A DNA stretch of 64,000 bases from Sipunculus nudus (Eukaryota; Annelida; Sipuncula; Golfingiida; Sipunculidae). Below the pieces are notes generated by a model, which saw nothing but the letters and a program-made list of their open reading frames with translations, did no database searches and was not told the DNA's origin. Below, piece by piece: positions 11,964-23,520 of the stretch; within the stretch, counting starts at the first letter, position 1; each line of letters begins with the position of its first letter. The DNA lies in contig CM049313.1 of the NCBI GenBank assembly GCA_026874595.1, positions 52,377,659 to 52,441,658 of the forward strand, read 5' to 3'. A program made the translations under genes and the position numbers.

Positions 11964-12425
11964 GCACATGACCTTCCCAAATATTAAATTTTATTTTCTT
12001 CCTCTGAGTCTTATCCATAACCTGGTTAAGTCATCTGGGCTAAAGCTTGTGTCACTTTGTCAGTATGTCTGTATGTTTTTCAGTTGTTGTCAGCTATTTC
12101 TGCTTTCATTTTCTTTTTTTGTGAAATATGTCGTTCAACAGGCCTCACTTTTCACCAGTCGTTCTGAAAATCACTCAATTGTTAGAAAACCGAAAGTTTA
12201 TTCTGTCTGTCTGTCTGTTTGTGATTTCAACTTCCAGCAAGCGTTCGACCTATGGTCGTCTAGTTTTTCTCTTTCACACTTAAATAAGAATTTTTCCAGA
12301 TTGAAAGTTATATTAAAAACATACATATTTCTTGAATTTTCATAGGATAACAAATCATACATTCCAAACAAATGAATAATATGTGAATATTTTCTCCTGC
12401 TTTGAGTCTTGGTACAAGAATATTG

Positions 12426-12458
12426 ATATATATATATATATATATATATAAAGATATA

Positions 12459-12509
<51 letters not shown>
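12426..12509. repeat. (TA)n microsatellite, interrupted
   Basis: About 80 bases of TA dinucleotides with an AAGATATATATTTTT interruption near 12451. Confidence 0.95.
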
Positions 12510-12512
<3 letters not shown>

Positions 12513-14619
12513 AACATGGCCTCTTAGTGACACTTTGTTTTGAAGGGAGATAAATTTAACAAAGCGATAAGAAAAAATAGCAATTGGTCTACGTTATAGG
12601 GGCTGAGAATAATCAATAAGTCATTACCTGTTGTGCATACAATGGAGTGAATCTTGAAATTTTCCCGTTTGGTGTTTAAGGCTCTTGTAGTGATGAAACA
12701 GGGAAACATCCGCCCATCAACTACCATTCGTTCTTGATCCAAGTGAAATACTTCATCGCAGCTTATTGGTGAAAAGTTGAAAGTTCATTTATTTATATCT
12801 GTAAAAAAAAGACTTATTGTCCGCAATCGCGAGCGATAGCTAGGGGAGACTCCGTCACCCTCTCCATCCCAAATCCCGCTCTTTCGACACCAAACCTGCC
12901 CCGGTCGCCCACAAGTGAACCGTCACACAAATAAGTCTGTTGGCTTAGGAACTTATAGATAAGGCGCAGGTGCAAAATAAATAAATATCACGTGCAAATA
13001 TATTATTTGCGGCCATTGCTCTGACCAAAGGTATATTTTGGATGACCAGTCGTATTTTAGATCTTTCGCAGGCAGGCAAAGAAATGATCGATAAAAATGG
13101 GCTAGGCCATTGAGTGTACGACCTCAGAAATAAGGTCAAGGTAAAAAATAAATATCAGTTGCAAATATGTCACCTATGACTAATACTCTGCCTGTAGTTT
13201 ATTTTATGAAAATCAGGAGTACTGGAGCCAAGAAGAAAGAAAATAAAGTCTACCCAAAAAGAATATTAATATAACAATCAAATTACCAACCCCTTATATG
13301 CCTTAAGGGAAGGACACAATAGAATGTTGATTACAAACTTGCATATAAAGCTAATTGTTAGAGTGAGAAATATGTTTGTCTATTGCTCGAATGTAGCACC
13401 AGTTACGTGACTTTCAGTTTGTTACTTGAGCTCTTCCAACGTTTCGACTGAGTGACTGAAATATCAAAACCCTGTAACTATACTTTCTACTGAAAACATC
13501 AAGTTTCGCATGCAAGAGTGCATGTAGAATGGCATGAAAGATGGCAGAATCCGGTTTATACTGAGCGAATATGTGTCTGAAGTTTGATATGATCGTAGGA
13601 TGCATCATTAGCGGAGAAGCAATTTTGAGGGAAGGCAAACTTTTATTAATGTATTTCCGTTGGAAATGTGAAAATTACAAAGTATTACGATTCCTGTATA
13701 CGGCGTAGTTTTAAGTATCTAGAATTGCTGATGGCTGCACTGAGGCAAAATCAAGGTAGAAATATGCAAAATCAAACAATCGTCTAGGTTCTATCCGTTT
13801 TTATTTTAACTTGTGCTGACATCTACAACTCATTTTCTTTGAGCGGCTGGGATGAACAAATTTGGATTTGTTCTGCAAATATTCCGACATGCCTCTGCGA
13901 CTTTCCCGAAGATAACAGTTTGAAATGTCAAACTTGTATGCTGAGCGCCATTACCTTTGGTGAATAATTTTAATAGAAAACAATGCTCTTTCTTTTTTAT
14001 TCCCTTACCTATTTGGGGTAAAATAAAGAGATGATTGGTAAGATTAAATATCTACTTTGACATATGAAATGTGTAGCGTTATTCGTGTTTCGTGAAAACC
14101 ATTAAAATAAGGGCGATGCACTCACTGCGGTGGTGATATACTACTGACAGAAAGTGGTCACACACATGAAGATTAGAGTCAATCGCTAGTTTATTTTGCC
14201 TTTATGTATTCTATGTTTTGACATTAGCAGGTTATCTTTATAAAAAAAATATTTATGTAAACGAAACATGTTCAAAACGTGCATTTTAGTTAACGTTTTC
14301 CGGCATGTAACATTTAAGGATATTTTAAATATTTCTCGTTGGAAGTTGCCGCCTCCATTTAATTAATGTTAATTGGAATACACATATGAACATATGCAGA
14401 ATTCCCTTACGTTCAGGGGCCACTTACAAAACAATGGAAGGCAAAGGGACCAGGATATTCAGTTACCGCGGCTTTTCATATTTAAAGTTTGAACTATTAC
14501 TAGATGATTAAGAGTTTTAATATATTGCTTATTTATATATTATATGAATATTATAAATGGATTATGAAAGTAAATGTAAAAAATATATTATGTAATAATG
14601 ATAAGAGAAATATATCACG
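12510..14619. other. No gene recognised; one weak local duplication
   Basis: About 12955-13000 and 13130-13170 share a diverged AAATAAATATCA and GTTGCAAATAT or GTGCAAATAT block. Otherwise this is AT-rich DNA without long frames. Confidence 0.45.
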
Positions 14620-15160
14620 GCGGCTACACGGTTCTCACGCCGGATGTGATCCGTGTTGATCAGGCACCTTTATGGGCCTGGGACTTTACCTGGTGAGCTA
14701 TACGTGTTCCGTACCTGGAATGTTTTTTTTTAAGTGTTCCGGTTTGCGTGGAAGTAACTGTGGGGGGTACCCTCGGGCCACTACGGCTATATCGGTGGCA
14801 GTAGGATTCCATCAGTGCCTGGTAGGGTTCTGTTGGGATTCTTTTTTCACCCCGATTGACCCCGGCAAAGTATTGCACGCAAAACTCCACCGGGACACGT
14901 TGCCGATTGAAGACTGTTGATCAGGATTGGCTACGGTTCTCTAGGTCCGGGTACGGTCTAACCACGAATGGCTACGATTAACTGCGGAGTTGAACCATAG
15001 GGCCACCGGGACGCCAAACTTCATTCGTATCCCGATAACGTCATAGGTTTTGCCTGTCGTAAGTAGCAAAGATAAGATAGACTGGTGTCCCTGTATTCTA
15101 TGCATCCTGAGAGAAGCTTTACCATTTTGGATGAGGGTGCCAGTCTAACTGTTGGGACTC
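14620..15160. other. G+C-richer island of unknown nature
   Basis: Composition rises sharply over its AT-rich surroundings, with words such as CCGGGTACGG, CCACCGGGACG and CACGCCGGATGTG. A 76-codon frame on - (14660-14890) and an 82-codon frame on + (14672-14920) overlap here. Neither resembles a family I know. It may be a fragment of a mobile element or a stray exon, and I cannot decide between them. Confidence 0.35.
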
Positions 15161-16711
15161 TATGAGAGAGACCCAGGATTTGTATAAATATCGATCGATA
15201 CTGGAGAGTTGGTGATTCTCTGGAGCTACAGCTTGGATGGAGGTATTTACGGCTGCTTTGTACCTTAGACTACTCGTGTGATCACACCACTTGACTTCAT
15301 GACTTCCAGTAATGTTCTTGGGATTTCGGAAGGTAGGGAACGAGTTTAGTAATACGCGTTTTATATCAAATGTGTGAATGTTATATAAAGCTGTTCGGTG
15401 TTTTGGATAAATATTTGTCAGTGTTAGGTAAAACAGGACTTAAAACCTATACCCCCATGTTGTGGTTTAATCTGAAATGTAAGTTACAAAATGTCCGTTA
15501 AACCATTTCCATAGCTACAAACAAACATCGTGATTGCCTTACATTAGGTTTCCTGTAGTCCTGGGTAGAACCATGTGAATCTTTACATAAAATACTAGTA
15601 CGTTTTAGGAAGCATTATTCAATATAATATCAGTTTGCGTGAGCTATATTCATATTGATCGATGATCGGTAAAATGTCGAAATCTCTATAACAGTTTGTT
15701 TTTATGACCGCGTTGGTAGTTACCTTAACTGGTTATACATTTCGCGGTTTAAATGGTGAAAGTGTACACGCTATGTTTCAAACATATCGGTTGATTCAGC
15801 TATATTTATTACATTTAATATCGCTTAGATTTCTAGATTTCTAGGAATTAGATAAAAGTGTTGGTGCCTGTAGGACAAGTTTGTTAAGGTCCTTCCTATT
15901 CTATTGCTCGTATTTCTGTTACAAGTAGCTAATAATCGTGTAGTTCAGAGCATTAGCCGATTATTTCTATGCCAGTCACCGTGTGGTGTAACTGTAGGAG
16001 TAGGGCCAGGGACTTCAGTATGTTGAAAAGTTGCATATGAACAACTCAAAGTTTAATTCATTTTCCATGATGCCAAGCTCCCCGGACGTTTTCAAAGGGA
16101 ACAAGACAGGAGCACCAATAAGCGACAATATTTAGGACTTGTTGCTTAAGGAATAAAATAGAAAACAAAAGAAAGAGTAGCAGGTATTCAGCAGAACATT
16201 TTAGGATGAGGCCCAAATTATTGAATTTCGCAAGGGACAAAACACTATATTAACCCTATTTTTTTTACAATTATTTTAGAATTTCGACAAATTTCGACAC
16301 GATTCACATTAACCTTTTTTTAGCTTTGGTTGATATTTACCGAATTTGAACAAATATTACTGAAACAGTCTGGTTGAAGTTATTGTGAATCTTTAAAACA
16401 GAGAAAAAATAAAATAAAATAAATGTGCAATATCTTTAACCTGAGATAATCTATCCATATTAGGGAGTTATATGTGTCACTTTGAGTGCGCTTTAGTAAG
16501 CCTGTAAATAGTAAATGGTAAAGCTAATTAAAATGAATTCCAAAAGATTTGGTTATTTTATGATTGATTTTGTTTGATCAAACATGAATTTCCTTAATCA
16601 GATTTTGTTTATTCAAATTTCAGAAAAAGAAACCGATTTATAATATACACACAATTACACACACCCACTGCACCAGCGTGTGACCCCTGCTGATTATATT
16701 TAGTAAATATA
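15161..16711. other. No recognised feature
   Basis: AT-rich DNA with only short chance frames. Confidence 0.5.
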
Positions 16712-16790
16712 TAGTAAAAATGGACCAGGGTAGTTGAATATATATATATATATAATTACATATATCCATATATAATGGATCAGGCTTGTG

Positions 16791-16850
<60 letters not shown>

Positions 16851-16872
16851 CTACCCTGGTCCATTTTTACTA
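16712..16872. repeat. Inverted repeat with arms of about 30-44 bases around a TA tract
   Basis: The left arm from 16712 begins TAGTAAAAATGGACCAGGG and continues through TAGTTGAATATA. The right arm ending at 16872 is its exact reverse complement. Both arms run inward into TA dinucleotides, and the loop holds a short unique piece (about 16756-16790) containing CCATATATAATGG. The structure could fold into a long hairpin or cruciform. A MITE that acquired a TA expansion, or a replication-slippage inverted duplication, would both leave this. Confidence 0.9.
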
Positions 16873-19800
16873 CCCACAAAATACCTTCAGACATGCTTGG
16901 ATCTACCCTTGCTTGTAGAAAGTCAAACAGGTCTTGCTAAACGGAATCTAAATCTACTGAAAAAAAGTAGAAACTGCAGCCTTCCTAAATTTATATGAGC
17001 AGAGCGCGGTCTGTAGCCATTCCATTCCCTATAAAATTCATCCCAGCAGTACTAAATAGTTCTGAATGGGCAAAAAGCTAGATTTCCAAAGTATGAGGAC
17101 CATAATTTTGTGGCTAGATCGCTCACTGAAAAAAGTAACTTTAAAAAAATACACTAAGACATCATGCAAAAAACAACAAGATACGCAGGGGTCTAATGTT
17201 TATTCTGAGTCATAGTGTGCATGACAGAGGGGGATCAAGAAATAAAACAGTGAAAGTGAAAGTACATTTCAGCAGTAGTCCAAGATAGGTGCATCCACCT
17301 ATGACTTGCACCCGCTTACAAACTAGTCACATAATCAATAGTTGCCGCTATGGCTTAGATATATGGTGACAGTCATGTTTTTATTATGCAATAAAATTTA
17401 ATCATAAAGTTTAAAAGTATTTTTGAAAATAAACTCAATCCATGCTTGTTTCATTTTATTGGCTATATAGAATTGCTTACACTCATATATGAAAGCCAAA
17501 TATAAAGTATGAATAATTCCTTACTTTAATAACAGAAAAGGGCAAAACTACAAACTCACAAATTAAATCAAAACAGGTGGCACCACCTGTAGCCTAAAAT
17601 GACATAGTACTTACCGTTCCTCTGACATCTAGTTCTGATGGCTGCAGCTTTGCCTTAGGTATTAAGCAGAGGACAGAGTACCATGCATATTAAAAAATAA
17701 AATCGGCAAATTTTGAGATCCAGTAAATGTGATGTCCTGTAAAGACGCAAAATTTGAAAAATTAATAGTTATTTTATTCCCTTAATAACTATGACAGGGA
17801 AACCAAAATATTAAAACTCCATGCCTTATCTTGGAAAAAGTGAAAAAGATCATTTGGCCCTCAGAAAGCGGCTCAAAATCACTGGCAGTTTCAGGACCAA
17901 TATTCCTGTAATATTTGTTGCTGATGACTGCTACCATTCTTGAGATATTCATAGTTCCATAAAGACATCATTTTGAGAATAATCTGACTTAATTCCAACC
18001 TTCCGCCTGTGGTTGGGACTACTCAAGCAAACCTTGTCGAAATGTCACTGTTTGGCGGCCAGGACTACTGGTCTTTACAATCAATTTGTTTAATAAAAAT
18101 AGTACATTCCTTCTGATTACATTTTATTTGCGCATAAATGCAAAACATTACATATTCCATTTATTTCTAACCATAAAACGCCTATATCCATGTAATTTGC
18201 CTTGAAACAATTATCATTCAGTGTATATGACCGAACTTTATATCACCCTCTTCACTACATTTATCCCTACGCCGCTGGTGTATTTAGAACCCCCGTGCAT
18301 TGTGTGACCGGTTTTATTCTCCTGCCTCTAAATAATTATTGGATATCACATGAAAGCCAACAAGAAATCTTTATAGCCTTATTTTGGACAAAACGGATCA
18401 TTTCAGCCAGCAGCCGGCCATTTCTGCCCGCCGAAAGTAGGAGAATAAAGATGGTGCATTAGTCAGAGTGATATAAAAATATCAGCTTTACAAAACCCAT
18501 ACTGGAGCAATAAAAAGTTGAAACGCAAGCAAGTGTATGTACAGGCCGGAGATATTGAAGTTTTTTAATTTCAAAGGCGGACTAAAGAATGATATATCTA
18601 TTTCGCAAAGCAACAGCTTACGAAAAGTAACATAGAATAATGAAGCAGCCTGGCATCAATGGAGATTTCTTTAAAATCCAGTAAGAGTGATGGGGAGCAT
18701 ATTCAAGATAAATGCAACGGGATGTAAAAGACATTTGCCTGATAACTTACCTTATCCTGTATCTTTACTCTGCACCAACTAAAGTTTTTTAACATCAATA
18801 TACTGTGAAGGATTACATGGGTACATCGGGTCAGGATTTCTATATTCTTCCTTTTGAACTTGGCTGTCCTGATTCATAAAAGAAACTCCATAAAATTAGT
18901 TTCGCTGCAGGGTTTTACGGTGCATAATAAGAAATTTATAAATTTCTAATACTAAATGTGCGTGTGTGAGTTTGTTTAATACATGTTTCGACTTAGAAGT
19001 TCATACAAGATGATTGCTTCAGCATGGAGGGTATGCGTCCATCCTTGTTTGTGTAGTTATAAGGTTGTTCACGAAATAACTCACACAAACATGAGCGGAA
19101 TCTCATGAAAATTTCAGGGCATTACGGGAAGTAGCCAATATAAATTATATTGTGGTGTGGATTTGGAACCTTATCTGGATAAAAAAACACAAATACACAG
19201 TCACTTATGCACTATACAATATGGGCGAAAACCGAATGGCGGAGACTTGCATTCATTAAAATGCAAATGTTAAGTTAATATTTTTAATGTGTTGAAAAGC
19301 TTTTTATCTAAAATAGTAGCTAAAGATATCCAGCGTAATTAAACTTTTCTTTGTCTATTGGAAAAAGGTACATTCCTGATATGGTAGGCATATTAAGCAC
19401 ACCTTATTATTAGTTATGGTTCAAATATATATTTTAATATATGTCCCAAATAATATATATGCACTGATAAATTAAATCCGACACGTGTTCCATAGTTTTG
19501 CTTAGTAAATTCCTTATTTTAAAGTGTGATTTATGTGATTATTAAAAACAGGGAGCACGAGGGCCATATACATTTTCTGAAAAATAAATTACTTCATCTT
19601 TGATTACTACATTCTTTGAGACGTACAGAGGACGAGAAAGAAAGCCTTATATATAATCCTTTTATTTGGAAGCCATTTGATTAAGTTTAATTGGGAAAAT
19701 GAATGACTATGACAAGACACGTCTATAGGGATGTCACGGTACAGCGATTAATGAAAGAACAGTTAGACCAGAAATCTAAATGGTAATTGGTTCCGCTTAA

Positions 19801-20032
19801 AAAAAACCAGATCAATACAAGAAAATAATATAAATAAATGCAATAAAATAATGCCTTAAAATGAACACGGATTTGGATTATCGTTAATCTGGATGACAAG
19901 AAAGCCCCTTCGATAAAGATCGTGAGATTCAAGTTATTTCAAGTAATTTGACATCAATTGAAACATGCAGTACCATCACCAATAAATCAGGTATTGTTCG
20001 CTGTGGTTATTCAGATCAATGGTCTTAAAGCT
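16873..20032. other. Long stretch without recognised features
   Basis: More than 3 kb of AT-rich DNA. The longest frame (86 codons, + 18202-18462) has no recognisable domain. No matched repeat was found by eye. Confidence 0.5.
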
Positions 20033-20465
20033 TAAATGGGCCCAATCACCTATAAACCATGTTGAATTAACACTAAAAATAGCCTCCTCCCTTTAGAATG
20101 AATTGATACCTGCCAAACGATTGCCCTGTAACCGTTTGCTTACTCCAGTACACGAGTACGTGTTATAAACAGTGGACCGGGCGCGATCGCAGGCGTAAAC
20201 ATAAACACAGCGCATGCATCACCGGGCTACACCACGTGTCAATTTAGAGATTTCCTGACTTTTGGCCCAAAAATTAAGTAAATGTTCCACGTGTACTGTG
20301 TTTACCAACACTCGGAGCCATAACAAGGAGCTAAACCGCTGTATGCGAGGTACTGAGCCTGTTTCATGGGAGTTTTTTGGTGCTTAACTTTCGTATAAAG
20401 CAAAACTGAACTGTTAGTGTGGAAGAGTAGGCAAAATATTGATCCTGATTATGTCCTTTTAACGA
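20033..20465 (+). repeat. Interspersed repeat family B, copy 2
   Basis: This is the partner of 1435-1945 in the same orientation, 18.6 kb away. Shared blocks include ATCACCTATAAA, CCTGCC, TTTGCTTACTC, CATAAACACAGCGC, CACGTGTCAAT, CTGTGTTTACCA and CCATAACAAGG. It lacks about 60 bases that copy 1 has between the CTGAC and TGTTTACC blocks. Confidence 0.8.
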
Positions 20466-21365
20466 TATCTGAATCGTATCCCTTTTCCGACAAATCGATG
20501 TTAATGCCGAGATTTACCTGCCTTAGATTATATGTGATTTCTACATTCATTCATTATAAGCATTAGGTAATTCCTGCTAGAAATGGTTTTGAAAATGCTC
20601 TCAGACGCATGTTTATAAACAAGCCATAAGTAAAACCTGTACACGGCCTGTGTTGACAAGCAGAAAAGCCATATGACCGAAGGTGTTTCATTGCATTTGG
20701 ACGTACGTTGAAAGTGCCATTTGCTCTTTTCGTCTGACTTGTCACCAGATTCCCTTTTGAATGGGTCTGGAATATTTTGGTGGGGCCCCCACATAATAAC
20801 GGGCATATGAAAAAAAAAAGAGCCTGAGAAATATATATTTTTTCTTTCTGGTCAATCTTCTGAAAAGTTCAAGGAATTTTCTTTTGTTAATACAGGCATC
20901 AGGCAACGGCCCCTTTAACAGTTTTCCATCAGCTCCCATACATTACAACCCATTGTCTTCTAGGTATCAGGTGTAAACTATCCTCAGACAACCCTGCGTG
21001 CCCTGTCTGATCCATACATTGGGCGACTGTGTAATACATATGCGACCATGACAGGGCATATTGATAACTCTGATGGTACCATGCTTCACGGCTAAGCTGT
21101 TATAGATCGTCCCCTTTTGTGCCCATATTTTCTCAACAATCCGGAGTCATATTCGGTAGTTGGTATTATTTTCGATCGACTCGGTGTGCAATGTTGCATC
21201 CCGGTGTGGCTTCCTAAAAATCCTTACGTGGTTTATAACACACCTGATCCGGCGTACATCTTGCTTAAAGGCCAGTCATTCACCTTGTTTCGGTAGCAAT
21301 TGTGTGGTTTCTGACTTACTTTACGTAAATTGTAAAGAAGTACATGTTATTCCTATTCAAAAAAG
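20466..21365. other. No recognised feature
   Basis: Three overlapping short frames on - (20528-20939) have no recognised domain. The right part runs into the tandem array that follows. Confidence 0.45.
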
Positions 21366-21438
21366 TTATGTGCAATTTGTTTCCTGTCTGACTCTCTGGG
21401 TGCTTAAATGACATCTATTCTGATAGCTTGCAAAATAT

Positions 21439-21453
21439 AGGTCATAGTGACCT
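21439..21453. promoter_or_regulatory. Perfect AGGTCA-3-TGACCT palindrome
   Basis: AGGTCATAGTGACCT has both half-sites intact with a three-base spacer, the known geometry of an estrogen-receptor element. Whether a receptor binds it here is unknown. Confidence 0.5.
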
Positions 21454-21597
21454 AATTTCACTTTTCCAAGGACATTGCCCGAGAAAGTCTCAGAATGTTA
21501 CATAAGAAAATTCTTGGCCTAACAGATACAATATGTGCCCTGACTGACTGTCTGGGTGCCTATATGACTTCTTTCCTAAAGGTCGCAAAATATAGCT

Positions 21598-21612
21598 AGG
21601 TCACGGTGACCT
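21598..21612. promoter_or_regulatory. Perfect AGGTCA-3-TGACCT palindrome
   Basis: AGGTCACGGTGACCT, 159 bases after the previous copy. Confidence 0.5.
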
Positions 21613-21880
21613 TATTCAGTTTTCCACAGACATTTGCCAAGGACGTCTCAGAATATTACATTAGAAGATTCTAGGCCTAACAAATACAATGCATGCCGTG
21701 TCTGACTTTCTTGATGCTCAGAATCCTGTTTTCGGCTTAATTTCTGGTTTCCAAGGAGATTTGCCTAGGACCGCTCAGGATGTTGCATTAGAAGATACTA
21801 GGCTTAACAGATACGATTTGTGCCCATCTGACATTCAGGGTGCTCAAAATCCGGTTTTCGGCCTGTAGGTCACAAAATGT

Positions 21881-21895
21881 TGGTCACCATGACCT
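21881..21895. promoter_or_regulatory. Near-perfect AGGTCA-3-TGACCT palindrome
   Basis: TGGTCACCATGACCT keeps the essential GGTCAnnnTGACC core and lacks only the outer A. Confidence 0.45.
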
Positions 21896-22039
21896 ACTTT
21901 CATGTTTCCAAGGACATTTGCCTAGGACCTCCCTAAATGTCACGTTGGAGGATTCTAGACCTTATGGATACTATTTGTGCCCCATCTGACATTCAGAGTG
22001 CTCAAAATAAGGTTTTTCGGCCCATAGGTCATAAAATAT

Positions 22040-22054
22040 ATGTCACCATGACCT
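22040..22054. promoter_or_regulatory. One-sided AGGTCA-3-TGACCT palindrome
   Basis: ATGTCACCATGACCT has one damaged half-site (ATGTCA) and one intact one. Confidence 0.35.
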
Positions 22055-22195
22055 AACTTCAGGTTTCCAAGGAGATTTGCCTGGAAACTCCCAGGATATT
22101 GTGTTAGAGGATTCTAGGCTCCACAAATACGATTTGTCCCAATCTGACATCCATGGTGCTCATATGACATCTTTTCCCTTTAGGTCGCAGAATAT

Positions 22196-22210
22196 AGGTC
22201 ACAGTGACCT
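22196..22210. promoter_or_regulatory. Perfect palindrome identical to the vitellogenin ERE core
   Basis: AGGTCACAGTGACCT matches the classic vertebrate vitellogenin estrogen-response core, including the CAG spacer. Confidence 0.5.
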
Positions 22211-22353
22211 AGTTTCAGGTTTCCAAGGACATTAACCCAGGATATCCCAAAATGTCAGGTAAGAGGTCACTAGGACTAATGGATACAATTTGTGCCACTT
22301 CTGAATGTCTGGGTGCTCAAAATCATGTTTTCGGCCCGTAGGTAACAAAATAT

Positions 22354-22368
22354 AGGTCACCATGACCT
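22354..22368. promoter_or_regulatory. Perfect AGGTCA-3-TGACCT palindrome
   Basis: AGGTCACCATGACCT, 158 bases after the previous copy. Confidence 0.5.
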
Positions 22369-22520
22369 AATTTCGGGTTTCCAAGGAGAGTTGCCCAAGA
22401 CCTCCTTGGATGTACAGTTAGAAGTTTCTAGGTCTAACGGTTACATTTTGTGCCCTGTTAACGGCCGGACGGACACCGGACAAAGGGTGATCGCTAAAAT
22501 TGCTTCTCTATAACAGTTAC

Positions 22521-23271
22521 TTGACTTATGACAAAACAATACACAGGGACAGGAGTCAAACGGCGAATTTCTGCGATCGCTCGTGGAGCAAAATTTACCG
22601 ATTAGAGTGTGTTGGATCTCCGATTATATGTTAAATAAAAGAGAGACTTCCAAGTCTCGCGTTATCAACAAGGTCTTCACGTTGACAGACAAAGATATCA
22701 AATGTCCTGATTAAAAAATCAGTCATTCGAGTTTAAAATAGACCATTGATTTAACACTTCGATGATCCTTCTATTGCCTTATATAACTCGTTACTTTCTG
22801 GTATCATTTTATTGCATAGCATTTTATGAATTAGCTGAAGGGGCAAGCATAATACAAACACCCTTTTAATTGCGTTCGGATTTATTCTGGACTTGCGCGG
22901 ATGGCCTGGTGGTTTTCGTAATCGCTGCCAAATGTAGTGAAATTACGCGCGTGAGCTTTTCTTATCTGATTACTGCAGTTTGTGAGAGTATTGCGCGGTC
23001 TCTATGAAGAACGGTCGAGTACGCATGACATGATCGGTGGTCACTGTCATCAGGAGAACGCTCTCGGTGCAGCAGGTCGCATCTGGTGATCAGCTGTAGT
23101 TATCAACAGCATCTTATGCCATGGACGGCAGCGATAATATTATAGGGGAGTGCTATTAGTAGGGCGCATGGTGATCTTTTACGAGCATTCGAAGCCATAT
23201 AATATTATAGGATTCCAGACCCTATAATATTACAGGGTCTCTGAGGTATGTTGGGAAGGCGCAGGGTGCAG

Positions 23272-23273
<2 letters not shown>
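22521..23273. other. No gene; small AT palindromes near 23135-23240
   Basis: TATAATATTATAGG-type words occur three times within about 100 bases (near 23136, 23199 and 23222), one as CCTATAATATTACAGGG. They may be local slippage products. No coding frame is present. Confidence 0.4.

Positions 23274-23326
<53 letters not shown>
23274..23326. repeat. (TA)n microsatellite
   Basis: An uninterrupted TA run of about 50 bases. Confidence 0.95.
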
Positions 23327-23327
<1 letters not shown>

Positions 23328-23520
23328 CCTCGTTGTGTCGAACTCGCTTAAGGCGAATACCCCGCTTATGTCGAAGTAACAGACTTGATAATCAGGACAA
23401 CACTAGCTGAATTATTACCAAATAAAACCCGCTTGTGTCGAACCTCGGATGTGTCGAAGTTTTCTGAGGGTCCCTTCGACTTCGACACGTGTTTTCACTG
23501 TATATGTATATATAATATGT
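23327..23520 (+). repeat. Short Tigger/pogo-like derivative with degraded left end
   Basis: Repeated words CGCTTGTGTCGAA, GTTGTGTCGAA and ATGTGTCGAAG lead to a right end TTCGACACGTGTTTTCACTG followed by TATA. Elements of the pogo group commonly end in a CAGTGRAAC/GTTTCACTG pair with internal copies of the subterminal word. The left end appears to have been overtaken by the TA tract. Confidence 0.5.

Larger units (their letters stand above)
10860..12250 (+). repeat. Tandem array of a roughly 325-bp unit with a CTCF-like site
   Basis: Four units follow head to tail. Each has the order: TTTTGAAACT, ATGTTATGTCTTACAC-like block, ATATCTCG, TTTTCATTTTCCG, ATGGCCGCTAGGGGGCGCTGC, CATATCTC and ACTATAA, TTACAGAAACTA, TTCTTCCTCT, CATAACCTG, TGTCACTTTGT, and TGTCTGTCTGTTT with CAGTTGTCCTC. 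The CAGTTGT word starts at 11150, 11467, 11801 and 12081. The units differ by substitutions and small indels, so the array is not newly made. Open frames here are by-products of the repeat. Confidence 0.85.
21366..22520 (+). repeat. Tandem array of a roughly 158-bp unit carrying hormone-response-like palindromes
   Basis: About seven units. Each reads TTTGTGCCC or a variant, TCTGAC, GGGTGCTCAAAAT, TTTTCGGCCYRTAGGTCRCAAAATATAGG around a palindrome, TTCAGGTTTCCAAGGACATTTGCC, and GAAGATTCTAGGCCTAACAGATACRAT. The palindromes begin at 21439, 21598, 21881, 22040, 22196 and 22354. The 283-base gap between the second and third holds a unit in which the palindrome was lost. The array ends in ACGGCCGGACGGACACCGGACAAAGGGTGATCGCTAAAA, an ending also found near 50440 and 56060. 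Confidence 0.88.

Noticed and set aside
11118-12345. Series of frames on + in the 325-bp array that look like a cysteine/leucine-rich membrane protein
   Set aside because: They are the same repeat read in changing frames; the hydrophobic look comes from TGTCTGTCTG and CTTTCTT words.
16638-16998. Two 70-codon frames rich in alternating I and Y
   Set aside because: Translations of the TA microsatellite.
21366-22520. CRISPR-like array
   Set aside because: The units are about 158 bases, diverged and lack unique spacers between short exact repeats. The genome is eukaryotic.
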